Part shown: positions 53,585 through 62,892 of the stretch, piece by piece
Numbering within the stretch: the stretch's first letter is position 1
How the letters are laid out: each line of letters begins with the position of its first letter
Assembly: GCF_900168125.1 (NCBI RefSeq)
Contig: NZ_FUZF01000024.1
Span: 1-64,000 of the forward strand
Source of the DNA: Sphingobacterium nematocida
GTDB taxonomy: Bacteria > Bacteroidota > Bacteroidia > Sphingobacteriales > Sphingobacteriaceae
Direction of reading: 5' to 3'
DNA length: 64,000 bases
Notes under the pieces: generated by a model
Told to the model about the DNA's origin: nothing
Databases searched by the model: none
The model's input: the letters and a program-made list of their open reading frames with translations, nothing else
Program-made: the position numbers and the translations under genes

Positions 53585-55525
53585 TTATGTTGTTAGGTCA
53601 AGTTCAATCACTTCGGTAGCTGGTGGAAAGCAGATCTGCGAATCACAACACTGGTAACCGAATTCTACTTTGATCTTTCCAGAGCTGCTGCCATTAATAG
53701 CTTGTTTGAATACGATTTCGTCTTTGTAGATGGTGGTACCTTTGTCATTGAAATAGTGAAAGGAAGGGGATACCAAATCCCCCTTTTTATTGATACCGGT
53801 AGGTAAGGTCATCGATAGCTCGGTCTTGATGTACGGGTCTTTGCCAGACACTGCGGCATATATATGATAGCCTGGATGAATTTTTACCTTGACGACTACT
53901 TCTTTCTGCTGATCTGCCATATCGATTACAGCGGCTGCTATCCGTACGGGCTGATCGTGACTGGTAGCGTCGACATGGATCTTATCGTAAGATACAGCTT
54001 GTTTCGGCGTTTCTGGCAGACGACGTTTGTACTGGTTTGTTGGCTCGCTTTTGTCTTTAGTGTCAAGCATAAAATAGAAACCTCCCGATTGGGTGAAGAA
54101 CAGCTTTTCTTTATTCTTTTCAAACCAATTGCGCCACTCTTTGGTATTATCCAATTGCAATAGCGTATATCGACTCAGTATACGTTTTGCCTTGTCGATA
54201 TCTTGGTTCTTTTCCAACATTTGGATACATTTGTCCAATAAGCGGATGTCGGTATTGGGGATACCCAGACTCTTAACGTCTTCATCGACCTTAATCACAT
54301 ATGATGCATCTTCTGAATAGAAGTAATCCCAATTCTGATCGTAATAATCGCCATAAGCTTTGGAATCGGTTCCAAATTTATCGAACAAATCGCCTTGGTA
54401 TTTCTTTAGAAACTCTTCGAAGCTCGGCGTAGCTGCAGGTGTAAAATTCAGGTACATCTTGTCGTCTTCGCTTAATGCCTCATTTTTACTTTTTTTTGCT
54501 TCTGCTTTCGCTTTTTGCTCCAGCATCTGCTTTTCAAATTCGGCATTCATCTTTACCGACTCGTCGTAGGCCTCACGGGTAGAATAATACTTTTTTTCTT
54601 TGAGATACAACTTGGTAGCCCGCCTATCCGTATATTTTCGGGCTATAACAGGACTGGATTTAAACGTAGAGATGTAGACAACGGCATTGGCCAGTACGGT
54701 ATTGGCTTCATCGGTCATATATTCGGGGGAGGCGGCAAAACCCCAGTGAAAGAAGTTACCATGTCTCGCTATTGCTACAGCATCTAGTGTCTTTTGGCAT
54801 ACGCCGCTGGAAATAGATTCGGCGTCCGGGGAGTCTTCAAAGCCCCAGGGACGGGCTACCATACCGACACGGAATCCCTGATCTGTCACGTAGCCTTTGG
54901 TCTGTACCCTCCACATATTGATTTCTTTGGGGAGCGCTGTATCCGAGAAGTACGCATAGTGAAGTGCATCAGTCGGTGTAGGCATCATCTGTTCCGTGAG
55001 CCTTACCTTAAAGGGACCCTTAAAAATAGGGTGCTCTTTTTTGTAATGATGGGCATGGGCATCCAGACATAAACAGTACCAATCCATTTTAAGGCCGATA
55101 GAGCGTCCCATCCGCTCGCCAAGCTCTCCTATAAAGAGCATGGGGCGAGCGAAATCTTCGGTAAGATAGCTGGCAGGTAAATAGTTGGTTACCTTGCCCT
55201 CGGCATCACGTATGATCTGCCGATCGGATAGGGCGGGAGGGGTGCCATCCATCACGGTGACATCGTAACTATCGGACAGGGACTGTTTGTAATCCTTGGC
55301 ATCTATAACAGTGACGTCGCTGAAATGTTTTTTCAGCATAACCTCGAAGCTGGCTTTTCTTCGGGCGATATCCTTTGCTTTGTCTTCTTCGGACTTAAAT
55401 ACTTCTTTTTCCCAGTTGGCCGAACCGCCAACATACAACACTTTGAGCTGTCTCGGTTTTTGGGCGACAGCGGACACAGTGAGTAGTAAGAAGCAGAACA
55501 GGTAAATATAAGTTGTCGCTTTCAT
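53585..55525 (-). CDS. Exported protein with N-terminal ThuA/GATase-like domain and C-terminal DsbD-alpha-like domain
   Basis: The start at 55525 (MKATTYIYLFCFLLLTVSAVAQ) gives a signal peptide. Residues about 28-300 have the look of a class I glutamine-amidotransferase fold (VLYVGGSANWEKEVF; DVTVIDAKDY) without a visible catalytic Cys. A Lys/Glu-rich helical linker follows. The last 120 residues match the DsbD alpha domain: VVVKVKIHPGYHIYA and FGYQCCDSQICFPP, the Cys pair of DsbD (compare YQGCADAGFCYPP). The fusion is unusual. It follows SusD by 13 bases. A surface or periplasmic thiol-handling role is inferred. Confidence 0.7.
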   Translation of the reverse strand: MKATTYIYLFCFLLLTVSAVAQKPRQLKVLYVGGSANWEKEVFKSEEDKAKDIARRKASFEVMLKKHFSDVTVIDAKDYKQSLSDSYDVTVMDGTPPALSDRQIIRDAEGKVTNYLPASYLTEDFARPMLFIGELGERMGRSIGLKMDWYCLCLDAHAHHYKKEHPIFKGPFKVRLTEQMMPTPTDALHYAYFSDTALPKEINMWRVQTKGYVTDQGFRVGMVARPWGFEDSPDAESISSGVCQKTLDAVAIARHGNFFHWGFAASPEYMTDEANTVLANAVVYISTFKSSPVIARKYTDRRATKLYLKEKKYYSTREAYDESVKMNAEFEKQMLEQKAKAEAKKSKNEALSEDDKMYLNFTPAATPSFEEFLKKYQGDLFDKFGTDSKAYGDYYDQNWDYFYSEDASYVIKVDEDVKSLGIPNTDIRLLDKCIQMLEKNQDIDKAKRILSRYTLLQLDNTKEWRNWFEKNKEKLFFTQSGGFYFMLDTKDKSEPTNQYKRRLPETPKQAVSYDKIHVDATSHDQPVRIAAAVIDMADQQKEVVVKVKIHPGYHIYAAVSGKDPYIKTELSMTLPTGINKKGDLVSPSFHYFNDKGTTIYKDEIVFKQAINGSSSGKIKVEFGYQCCDSQICFPPATEVIELDLTT

Positions 55526-55538
55526 TATTGTACTTTCT

Positions 55539-57002
55539 TTAGTAAGGATTTTGTTGGATCTGTCCCTTGCTGGCGTCCATCTCGACACCATTGATAGGAA
55601 CTAGATATTGCTTGCTATCTAGTGTGTATACCTTTGGGGTATTCAGATCTACACCAGTGCTGTTGACCTGATAAAAATCGCGTTGTATAGTGATGTCGTC
55701 TGCGGCATAGTCATTGACAGAGAAGCGACGCATATCATACCAGCGCATGACGAATGGTAGCTCGCGGCGACGCTCGGCGAGTACTTGCTTGATGGCCTCA
55801 TCTTTGTTATTGGCAGTCAGCGCTATATAGGTAGACATGCGTTTTTGCCGTAATGTATTTACAGTTAATAATGCATTCTGGATATCGCCTTGACGCGCCA
55901 ATACCTCGGCCTTGTTAAGGAGTATCTCGGCAATAGACGGACCGGATAGTAAATAGCGACCATCACTAAATATGGTATAACGATAGGCGGCAGGTGTTAC
56001 TACCGAAAAGCGCCTGCCGGCATTGGGGATCATGAAATGCTTGTAACGCAGGTCGTTGGTCTGATCGTATAGGTTGAGAAGCGCATTGCTAGGCATAAAC
56101 CATTGGCTAGGCGAACTTTGAAATCTACAGTAGTACAGTTCCTTCCAGTAAAGGAATTTTGCCGCATTCCAATCGTTCAACTCGCTGTATTTTACTACGG
56201 CCTGCGGATTGCTGTAGCTAGCGGATTTGCCAGGGAGTATGGTGTTATAGTCTATCAAACCGACGACAGAAGAGTCTAATGCTGCATTTGACTCGGATAA
56301 ACTCCTAGGATAGTCGCCGGTGAATAGGTAGTATCTGCTCATAAAAGCTGAAATGGCTTTTTGGCTTACTCTCCATGTTTTCCTTGGATCTACGTCAGCT
56401 TCTACAACTTTTTTTGCTTCCTCGATATCGGCTAGAATAAAATCGTATGTTTCTTTCAGCGTAGCCCGATTTAAAGACTCTTCGTAATCTACGGTGCGCT
56501 TAAGCGGTAGACCTAGCGTATTCAGGTTGGCTGGGCTGTATGGAGCGCAGTAGTTGTTGACCAAGATCCAATAAGACATAGCTCGGATAAAGTGAGCATC
56601 GGCCTTTACGCGCTTACGGCTGGCCTCATCGCCAGTTACCAGATCTATATTTTTCAGAATGACATTGGCCGTGAATATCTTTTTGTATTCGGCTGTCCAC
56701 AAGGCATCGGTAGCTAGATTTTCTATCCCCTGTGTAGACGATACATAATGCTGCATGTTGGTAATGGCAAATGCGGTGACATTGTTTTTGTATAGCTCTT
56801 TGCTGATCTCTGTATCGTCGGTTGAATAGGTCGCTGTCAAGTTGGTCTCATAGGCAAAAGCTGGGGCATTGTCCACCAGGGCTTCCAATTGATCTACAGT
56901 CTTGATACTCGCTTGCTTTTTGGGTTCTTCTGCTAGATATTTCTTGCAACTCGCTCCCAGTAAGATGGAAGTGGCAAACCCTATATATATTAACACTCTC
57001 AT
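55539..57002 (-). CDS. RagB/SusD-family outer membrane lipoprotein
   Basis: The 487-residue protein has lipobox GASC followed by KKYLAEEPKKQASIKTVDQL. It has TPR-like helices and the C-terminal EVLARQGDIQNALLTVNTLR and ERRRELPFVMRWYDMRRF signatures. It follows the SusC gene by 12 bases and should cap it. No hydrolase is linked; the neighbours are redox proteins. Confidence 0.92.
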   Translation of the reverse strand: MRVLIYIGFATSILLGASCKKYLAEEPKKQASIKTVDQLEALVDNAPAFAYETNLTATYSTDDTEISKELYKNNVTAFAITNMQHYVSSTQGIENLATDALWTAEYKKIFTANVILKNIDLVTGDEASRKRVKADAHFIRAMSYWILVNNYCAPYSPANLNTLGLPLKRTVDYEESLNRATLKETYDFILADIEEAKKVVEADVDPRKTWRVSQKAISAFMSRYYLFTGDYPRSLSESNAALDSSVVGLIDYNTILPGKSASYSNPQAVVKYSELNDWNAAKFLYWKELYYCRFQSSPSQWFMPSNALLNLYDQTNDLRYKHFMIPNAGRRFSVVTPAAYRYTIFSDGRYLLSGPSIAEILLNKAEVLARQGDIQNALLTVNTLRQKRMSTYIALTANNKDEAIKQVLAERRRELPFVMRWYDMRRFSVNDYAADDITIQRDFYQVNSTGVDLNTPKVYTLDSKQYLVPINGVEMDASKGQIQQNPY

Positions 57003-57014
57003 GTTCGTCGATTT

Positions 57015-60000
57015 TTAAAATTGAAAATTGATACCCAGGGTATAACTCTGTGCAGGACGGTTGGTGCCAGGTAACCAATCTGGATTGTAGTTTTTAGAAT
57101 TGGCACGCCAGATCAAACCTAAGTCGCGTGCCTGTACGAATACATTGATATTATTCATACGGATGGCCTCTGTCCATCGGTTGGCCAGCCTGTATCCCAG
57201 ACTAAGCTCTTTGAACTCAATATAGGATGATTTCTCTACCTGGCTGCTCAAAGCCTCGCTGTAACGATCCCAAAGGTATAGATTCTGCTCGTCGGGAAGT
57301 GCAAAACCTGGTATGTCTGGATTGCCAGCCAATACATCGTTTACGTATTTATTGACAAAGGTCTTACCTGAGCCGACAAGTGAGGCGTAATTGAACGTAG
57401 GATTGCGGTATACGCCGCCCATCTTGCCAAGAATAATAAACATGATATTAAAATTGCCTACTTGTACATTGTTGGTCCATCCTAAGGTATGTGGAGGTAC
57501 GTCGGTGCCCATGTAGTGCAGAAAAGGCAGCCCTAGACCTCTATTGTAAATAGAGATGTCATTGAATGTCTGTTGGGTATTGTTAGGACCAGCAACATGG
57601 GGTACCCCATCGATCATACCGATGTAATCGAAGGCGTATAAGGAACCAACGGGACGATTTTCGACAAAGGCGCGACTGATCAATTGGTAGGTATATAGTG
57701 ATGGATTGTACAGTTTATCAATGTTGTTGGCATTGTAGGCGTAGTTGAAATTTGTAGTGTACTGTATATTTTTGGATATATCTACATTGGTACCTATAGC
57801 GAGTTCAAATCCCTTGTTGGTAATTTCGGCATTGTTGAATTTCTGAGCCTGTGTTCCTGTTGCCGAAGGCAGGGCAATGAGCCCTATAATACCTGAACCT
57901 TTTTTGTGGTATAGGTCCAGTGAACCGAAAAATTTGCTATTGAAAAACGAAAAGTCGATACCGAAGTTGGTCGAAGTGGTTTTTTCCCAACGCAGGCTCG
58001 GATTTCCATTGTCGGCAATGGTCGCTGTTATAGTTCCTGTGGATGTATTTAAACTGCCGCCCACATTGAGTAGGGTTGCTGTAGAGGTCGAATTTTCCAT
58101 GTTACCATTCTTACCATAAGTCAAGCGCATTTCTAATCGGTCGATATAGTCTTTGCTGCTCATGAAATTTTCTTTGGATAGATTCCACTTAGCACCCACA
58201 GACCATAGTGGTGACCAGCGTAGCTTAGGGTCGTCGGTAATAAAGTTGGATGCGTCACTCCGTAAACTACCCGATAGGGTATATCTGCCTAGATAGGTGT
58301 AAGCAGCATTTCCATATAAAGAGATAAACTTGTTTTTCTGCCAGCTAAATTGTGTATTGCCACCAATGAGGGTCGTTGGATAACCTTCAAAGTCGGTAAA
58401 CTGATCGACCGAACTGCCATAACCATAAGGTGGGGTAGTAGCTTGTAGCTTGTCTCCAAAATAGCCATATACGGCTGGATTGATGGTTCCTGTGGTCAAG
58501 TACTGAGATACTTCCATACCCGCGATAGCGGAGATTTGGTGATCAGATCCAAATACTTTGTCAAAATTCAATTGATTTCTGAAGACAAAGCTTTGAATGT
58601 CTTCGGCTCCTAATTCACCCAGGGTAATACCATCTTCGTAATTTTGAATGCCTCGTCTCATAATTCCGCCCTTGGGAAGGAATGCTCGGCCAACGGTCTT
58701 GGTATTATCATCGTACTCGGTCTTGCTGTTGACCATACTGCGTACATAGAGGGTGTTTTCATCGTATTGCCTTTCGCGATCGATTTTGTTGCGCTCGTAC
58801 TGGAATTTGGTATCGAAAGTAAGGCCTGGAATGATTTTTAAATTAAGCCCGGTCTGGATACGTGCATTGATGCGCTCGTCCGTAAAATCACGTCCACGTA
58901 CTTCGCGTAAGAGATTGTATGACCAATCGGAATAGGTGAACTTTTCTGTTGGGATAAGTCCCAATTGCTCGCGGTTATAGGTGTTTAGATTGATACCGTA
59001 GCTCCCGTCTTGGTTTAGTAAAAGCTCGTAAGGGGATAGTCCCTCTATTTCGGAAATGGTAGCTCCTCCATATTGTTGCTTTTTATACTGTAGATTAGCT
59101 CCTAGGGTGAACTGAAGAAAAGAGGTGATCTTGAAGTCGTTATTGAAATTCAGATTGAAACGATCGTAACCGTTCTTTTGGAAAGCGCCTTTGTTATTTT
59201 CATACAGGACTGACGTATAGTTGCGTACACGCTCGTTGCTGGCTTGCAGATTGACATTGTACTGATTGAGTACAGCTCTTTGGGTCAGTAAATCGCGGAT
59301 CTGACCGCGGTTATTGATCTTGCTTAACCTGTCCAGTTCGGCATTCATATCGGCAAGGGTCATCGTCCCGTTCTGGTTGGCGTAAAGCGCTTCCTGTGCC
59401 AGAGTCAAGGAGTTGGCAATGTCCCCGAATGAGCCTGCATAAGGGTAGAAGACCCAGTTATTTTCGAATGCTTTGCGCTCGTAGGCTATATGATCGGCTG
59501 AATTGGCCTGGGTAAGGAGATAATCTAAGTCGAGTCTATTTGATATTCTGGAGAAAGCACTTCCTTGGATGCTGAGTCTGTTGTCGGCTTTAGCTTTTTT
59601 TGTGACGATAACGATAACGCCGTTGGCGGCACGTGCCCCCCAAATCGAGGCCGCTGCTGCATCTTTGAGTACGGTGACGGATTCGACATCATTGGGATTG
59701 ATATCCGAAAAATTACTGCTGGATACCGGGAATCCATCGACAACGACCAGCGGTTTGCTATCTGCATATAGCGTACTGTTACCACGGATTAAAAAGTCTA
59801 CACTGCCGTCTTCATTTTCCTTGGCCTGCATGCCGGCTACCATTCCCTGTAGTGCACTGGAGAGATTGGAAGTAGGACGCTTGCCTAACACGGACTGTCC
59901 AACCTGGCTAAAGGATCCCGTAGCGCGCTCTTTGGAAAGGGTCTGGTATCCCGTGCTGACCGTGATATCTACACCGTCCAAAGTAGAAAGACTTGGGGTC

Positions 60001-60596
60001 AGTGCAATCACACCCATATCTTCCTTGGCTTTGACTGTGAGGGTCTGATAACCGACATAGGATACCGAGATGATTGCTTCTCTATTGGGTATCTGTAGCG
60101 TAAAAAAACCTTCTTTGTTTGTTTTGGTCGCGATCTCGCTTTGGCTCAGGCTTATGGACGCATCGGATAGGCCTTCTCCTTTTTCATTAATGACTCGGCC
60201 TTTGATGATCAGTTGCTGCGTAGCGACCGTAACTTTAGCCTTCGGTTTTAATACTATGATATCGGTATCTATACGGTAGGTAATATTCGTGTTTTTAAAA
60301 ATCTGATTCAGGACATCCTTCAAAGGAGCGTCTTTGACGACTACGGAAAGACCGGTTACCTGTTTGATGAGTTGGGCATCACCGATGAAATCGTAGCCAC
60401 TCTGCTTGCGGATTTTATTGATAACACTTTCTAATGAAGCATTTTTTTCATTTAGTGTTATTTTTTGGGCAAAACCACTGGCATATACCTGACAAAGGCC
60501 GAATGTCAATAGCACAATGATAAGTTTCATAACGACTAGCGTTTTGTGGAGTATATACACAGGAGTGTCACTCCATTTTTCAAAGTAAAAATTCAT
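57015..60596 (-). CDS. SusC/RagA-type TonB-linked outer membrane protein with STN domain
   Basis: The 1193-residue protein has a long n-region, then the signal core VVMKLIIVLLTFGLCQVYAS (start 60596 or 60530). An STN domain (about 47-115, SLESVINKIRKQSGYDFIGD), a CarboxypepD-like domain (about 128-205), the linker VDITVSTGYQTLSKERATGS, a plug (IRGNSTLYADSKPLVVVDGF; VLKDAAAASIWGARAANGV) and a barrel ending SYTLGINFQF follow. The STN domain and the upstream FecR and sigma genes make this a ligand-induced transport system. Confidence 0.93.
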   Translation of the reverse strand: MNFYFEKWSDTPVYILHKTLVVMKLIIVLLTFGLCQVYASGFAQKITLNEKNASLESVINKIRKQSGYDFIGDAQLIKQVTGLSVVVKDAPLKDVLNQIFKNTNITYRIDTDIIVLKPKAKVTVATQQLIIKGRVINEKGEGLSDASISLSQSEIATKTNKEGFFTLQIPNREAIISVSYVGYQTLTVKAKEDMGVIALTPSLSTLDGVDITVSTGYQTLSKERATGSFSQVGQSVLGKRPTSNLSSALQGMVAGMQAKENEDGSVDFLIRGNSTLYADSKPLVVVDGFPVSSSNFSDINPNDVESVTVLKDAAAASIWGARAANGVIVIVTKKAKADNRLSIQGSAFSRISNRLDLDYLLTQANSADHIAYERKAFENNWVFYPYAGSFGDIANSLTLAQEALYANQNGTMTLADMNAELDRLSKINNRGQIRDLLTQRAVLNQYNVNLQASNERVRNYTSVLYENNKGAFQKNGYDRFNLNFNNDFKITSFLQFTLGANLQYKKQQYGGATISEIEGLSPYELLLNQDGSYGINLNTYNREQLGLIPTEKFTYSDWSYNLLREVRGRDFTDERINARIQTGLNLKIIPGLTFDTKFQYERNKIDRERQYDENTLYVRSMVNSKTEYDDNTKTVGRAFLPKGGIMRRGIQNYEDGITLGELGAEDIQSFVFRNQLNFDKVFGSDHQISAIAGMEVSQYLTTGTINPAVYGYFGDKLQATTPPYGYGSSVDQFTDFEGYPTTLIGGNTQFSWQKNKFISLYGNAAYTYLGRYTLSGSLRSDASNFITDDPKLRWSPLWSVGAKWNLSKENFMSSKDYIDRLEMRLTYGKNGNMENSTSTATLLNVGGSLNTSTGTITATIADNGNPSLRWEKTTSTNFGIDFSFFNSKFFGSLDLYHKKGSGIIGLIALPSATGTQAQKFNNAEITNKGFELAIGTNVDISKNIQYTTNFNYAYNANNIDKLYNPSLYTYQLISRAFVENRPVGSLYAFDYIGMIDGVPHVAGPNNTQQTFNDISIYNRGLGLPFLHYMGTDVPPHTLGWTNNVQVGNFNIMFIILGKMGGVYRNPTFNYASLVGSGKTFVNKYVNDVLAGNPDIPGFALPDEQNLYLWDRYSEALSSQVEKSSYIEFKELSLGYRLANRWTEAIRMNNINVFVQARDLGLIWRANSKNYNPDWLPGTNRPAQSYTLGINFQF

Positions 60597-60665
60597 ACAT
60601 TTGAGTAATTTGGGTTTTTGTTATATTGTTAGTTTCGGGAATTAATGATTGGGACCCAAAAATGT

Positions 60666-60692
60666 ACCGGATGTGTTGGTAGCACATTCGGT
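60666..60692. terminator. Hairpin between FecR and SusC genes (second locus)
   Basis: ACCGGATGTGT / GCACATTCGGT with a short loop and a T-run on the plus strand. It sits in the same place as the hairpin at 23274, between the anti-sigma and transporter genes, and may attenuate transcription in both loci. Confidence 0.55.
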
Positions 60693-60777
60693 TTTTTTGT
60701 GACCCAATTTTAGCTTTTACTAGGGTGGGTGTTTCATGATATTCGTTTTTTTTGGTTAGTTTTTATATGTTGCCATT

Positions 60778-61914
60778 CTAGGATGTGACTATTATTTTTC
60801 GTCCTGAACGTTTGAATTTGACATTGGCAGTCTCCTCTAGTGCACGCAGTACGGCTGATAAATTGCGGAATCTGGAGACCGCACCAATATAGGTCTTCTC
60901 AGAGGGCGCTTTTTCGAACTCGACTTCGACATCATACCAACGTTCAATCTTGCTCATGATGCTTGCTAAAGTTTCGTTGTCGAAATTAAAATAGCCATTC
61001 TTCCAGGCTAGTGCATGTTCGGGATTGATATTGGCGAGTTGTATCTGTTCTGACTGTCGGTTGGTCGTACTTTGCTGTCCTGGTTTTAATAACTTAGAAT
61101 CGCTGTTGGCAGCACTATATATCTTGACACTACCTTCGAGTAGGGTAGTTTTGGTGGATTCGCTTTGGTAAGCGGAGACATTGAAATGGGTACCTAGAAC
61201 TTCGATAGTTTGATCCTGACTACGTACTTTAAATGGTTTGCTCTTGTTTGGAGAGACTTCAAAATAGGCTTCGCCAGTGAGCTCTACCAGACGTTCTTTT
61301 GCATCGAATCTCGATGGGAACTTGAGCGAAGAGTAGGCATTCAACCATACTTTGGTGCCGTCTGACAGTACAATATTGTATTCGCCGGCTTTTGGCGTCT
61401 GTAGGGTATGAAAGGTTACCGCTTCGACTTTTAGCTTGTTACCAGAACCTTGTTGTATATCAGGACCCTCGGCATAACTGATGTTGTCTCCAACTAAAAT
61501 GGTATTGTTATCTTCACTTAACTCAACAGCACTTCCATCGCTGCTTAATAAAAGGGCTTTATTACCTCCTGGTTGAATATCAAGCTGTGCAGAAGTGTTA
61601 TCTTCTTCGGATGGCGTATAAGATTGCTTGCTCGAGAAGTAACCCACGCCTATCAATAGGAGCAAGGATGCAGCGACTGTACTTATTTTAATAATTATAG
61701 TTTTACGCCTTATTTCCTTTTTATTATCACGTATATGCAGGTCTACTTTGTTTTTTACTTCCTCATGTATAGCGGATAACTGCTCCATATCTGGTGTATA
61801 GCTACTATCCTTGAGCTGTTGTAGATGCCAGTTTTCTACCCAAGACTTCTCTTCTTCGGAACAGGTTCCTAAGCGGTAGCGTTCAAGAATTTCTTTAGCG
61901 TGTTTGCTATCCAT
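60778..61914 (-). CDS. FecR-type anti-sigma factor
   Basis: The 378-residue protein has a cytoplasmic start (ERYRLGTCSEEEKSWVENWH), a membrane helix (about 71-88, IIIKISTVAASLLLLIGVGY) and a periplasmic FecR domain (YNIVLSDGTKVWLNAYSSLK; ELTGEAYFEVSPN). A C-terminal DUF4974 domain follows (LASIMSKIERWYDVEVEFE). It restrains the ECF sigma factor encoded 153 bases upstream until the STN domain of the SusC signals. Confidence 0.93.
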   Translation of the reverse strand: MDSKHAKEILERYRLGTCSEEEKSWVENWHLQQLKDSSYTPDMEQLSAIHEEVKNKVDLHIRDNKKEIRRKTIIIKISTVAASLLLLIGVGYFSSKQSYTPSEEDNTSAQLDIQPGGNKALLLSSDGSAVELSEDNNTILVGDNISYAEGPDIQQGSGNKLKVEAVTFHTLQTPKAGEYNIVLSDGTKVWLNAYSSLKFPSRFDAKERLVELTGEAYFEVSPNKSKPFKVRSQDQTIEVLGTHFNVSAYQSESTKTTLLEGSVKIYSAANSDSKLLKPGQQSTTNRQSEQIQLANINPEHALAWKNGYFNFDNETLASIMSKIERWYDVEVEFEKAPSEKTYIGAVSRFRNLSAVLRALEETANVKFKRSGRKIIVTS

Positions 61915-62067
61915 ATAACAAAGGTTTAATATACTTCTTTGTTATATGTAGGTTAATGAGGTAGAAAGTAGTAGATAAAAGTTGAAAAAATTAGAAAAAA
62001 CTTTCACGATTCCATTGAATTACCAACAGAGATGAAAGTTCTTGATGTCCATTAAAGACGGACACTT

Positions 62068-62622
62068 TCAGAAAAATAGAAATGCAAATTTTGATCGCAT
62101 GATTTTCAGTGCGTTACTGATTTGTTTGCGTACCGTATTAGGCGATATACTGCTTTGTCGTGCTATCTCTTCGTAGGTTTTGTTTTCTTGCCGGCTCAAT
62201 ATAAATATCTCGCGCATCTTTGGTGGCAGATTCATTACTTCTTTTTCGATCTGCTGTTGCAGTTCTTTCTCCATCAGATAATTGTCTGTCGAACATTCCC
62301 CTTGATTTAAAAATTGTTGTAGGGAGTCCGCATAACCCTTTCGCACTTTTTGCTTGTCGATGTAATCGAATAGCTGATAACGCACGGCGGTATACATATA
62401 AGAAGAAAAGTTTGTCTTGATCTCCTTGGGAGTTTTAGACCACAGCGATACAAATACATCCTGAAGAATGTCTTTGGCTATTTCTTGATCAGGAATTATT
62501 TTGCAAGAATAGATAAATAGTAATGGGAAATATCGCTCATATAGGATGCTAAACGCCTGTTCATCTTTATTATAAACAAGCGCTATTAGTTCTATATCCG
62601 ATAGATCTGGGTAGCGATACAT
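62068..62622 (-). CDS. ECF-type RNA polymerase sigma factor
   Basis: The 184-residue protein has region 2 (AFSILYERYFPLLFIYSCKI; IAKDILQDVFVSLWSKTPKE) and region 4 (MNLPPKMREIFILSRQENKT, then YEEIARQSSISPNTVRKQIS). It belongs to the SusCD-associated ECF group. It is preceded by a textbook Bacteroidota housekeeping promoter at 62640-62670, so it is made constitutively and gated by FecR. Confidence 0.95.
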   Translation of the reverse strand: MYRYPDLSDIELIALVYNKDEQAFSILYERYFPLLFIYSCKIIPDQEIAKDILQDVFVSLWSKTPKEIKTNFSSYMYTAVRYQLFDYIDKQKVRKGYADSLQQFLNQGECSTDNYLMEKELQQQIEKEVMNLPPKMREIFILSRQENKTYEEIARQSSISPNTVRKQISNALKIMRSKFAFLFF

Positions 62623-62639
62623 TAGTTAGTACTTGAAAT

Positions 62640-62670
62640 CAAACTTACATTAAAATTGACAAAATACAAA
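62640..62670 (-). promoter_or_regulatory. Promoter of the second ECF sigma gene
   Basis: On the minus strand, TTTG (62670-62667), 19 bases, then TAAGTTTG (62647-62640): an exact match to the Bacteroidota consensus TTTG-N19-TAnnTTTG. It ends 17 bases before the sigma gene ATG. Confidence 0.85.
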
Positions 62671-62708
62671 TTCTTACTCCGCTAAACTTAAAAAGAAGTC
62701 AGATTTTT

Positions 62709-62774
62709 GTGGCGGCACTGGGTACACTGGTGAGCTACGCAATGTCGCGCTTGTTGCAGCGAAGGAAGGAGTAG
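62709..62774 (+). pseudogene. Holin-like gene remnant (3' end duplicate of 27369-27434)
   Basis: Twenty-one codons (VAALGTLVSYAMSRLLQRRKE) and the stop match the last codons of the intact holin-like gene, with few base changes. The similarity continues through the downstream REP-like palindrome (62826-62844) and terminator to 62890. There is no start or 5' part. Confidence 0.85.
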
Positions 62775-62859
62775 TTAATGAGTATTTGTTACTTAGTATT
62801 TAGGTTGGAGACTGAGTTAAATGAAGTCCCGAACTTGCTTCGGGATATTATACCCCGGA

Positions 62860-62890
62860 AAGCAGGCCTCGAGTGTATCGGGGCTTGTTT
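62860..62890. terminator. Duplicate of the holin-gene terminator
   Basis: AAGCAGGCCTCGA / TCGGGGCTTG followed by TTTG. It is the same hairpin as at 27517-27547. It now follows the frameshifted yoeB gene on the minus strand. Confidence 0.55.
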
Positions 62891-62892
62891 GT

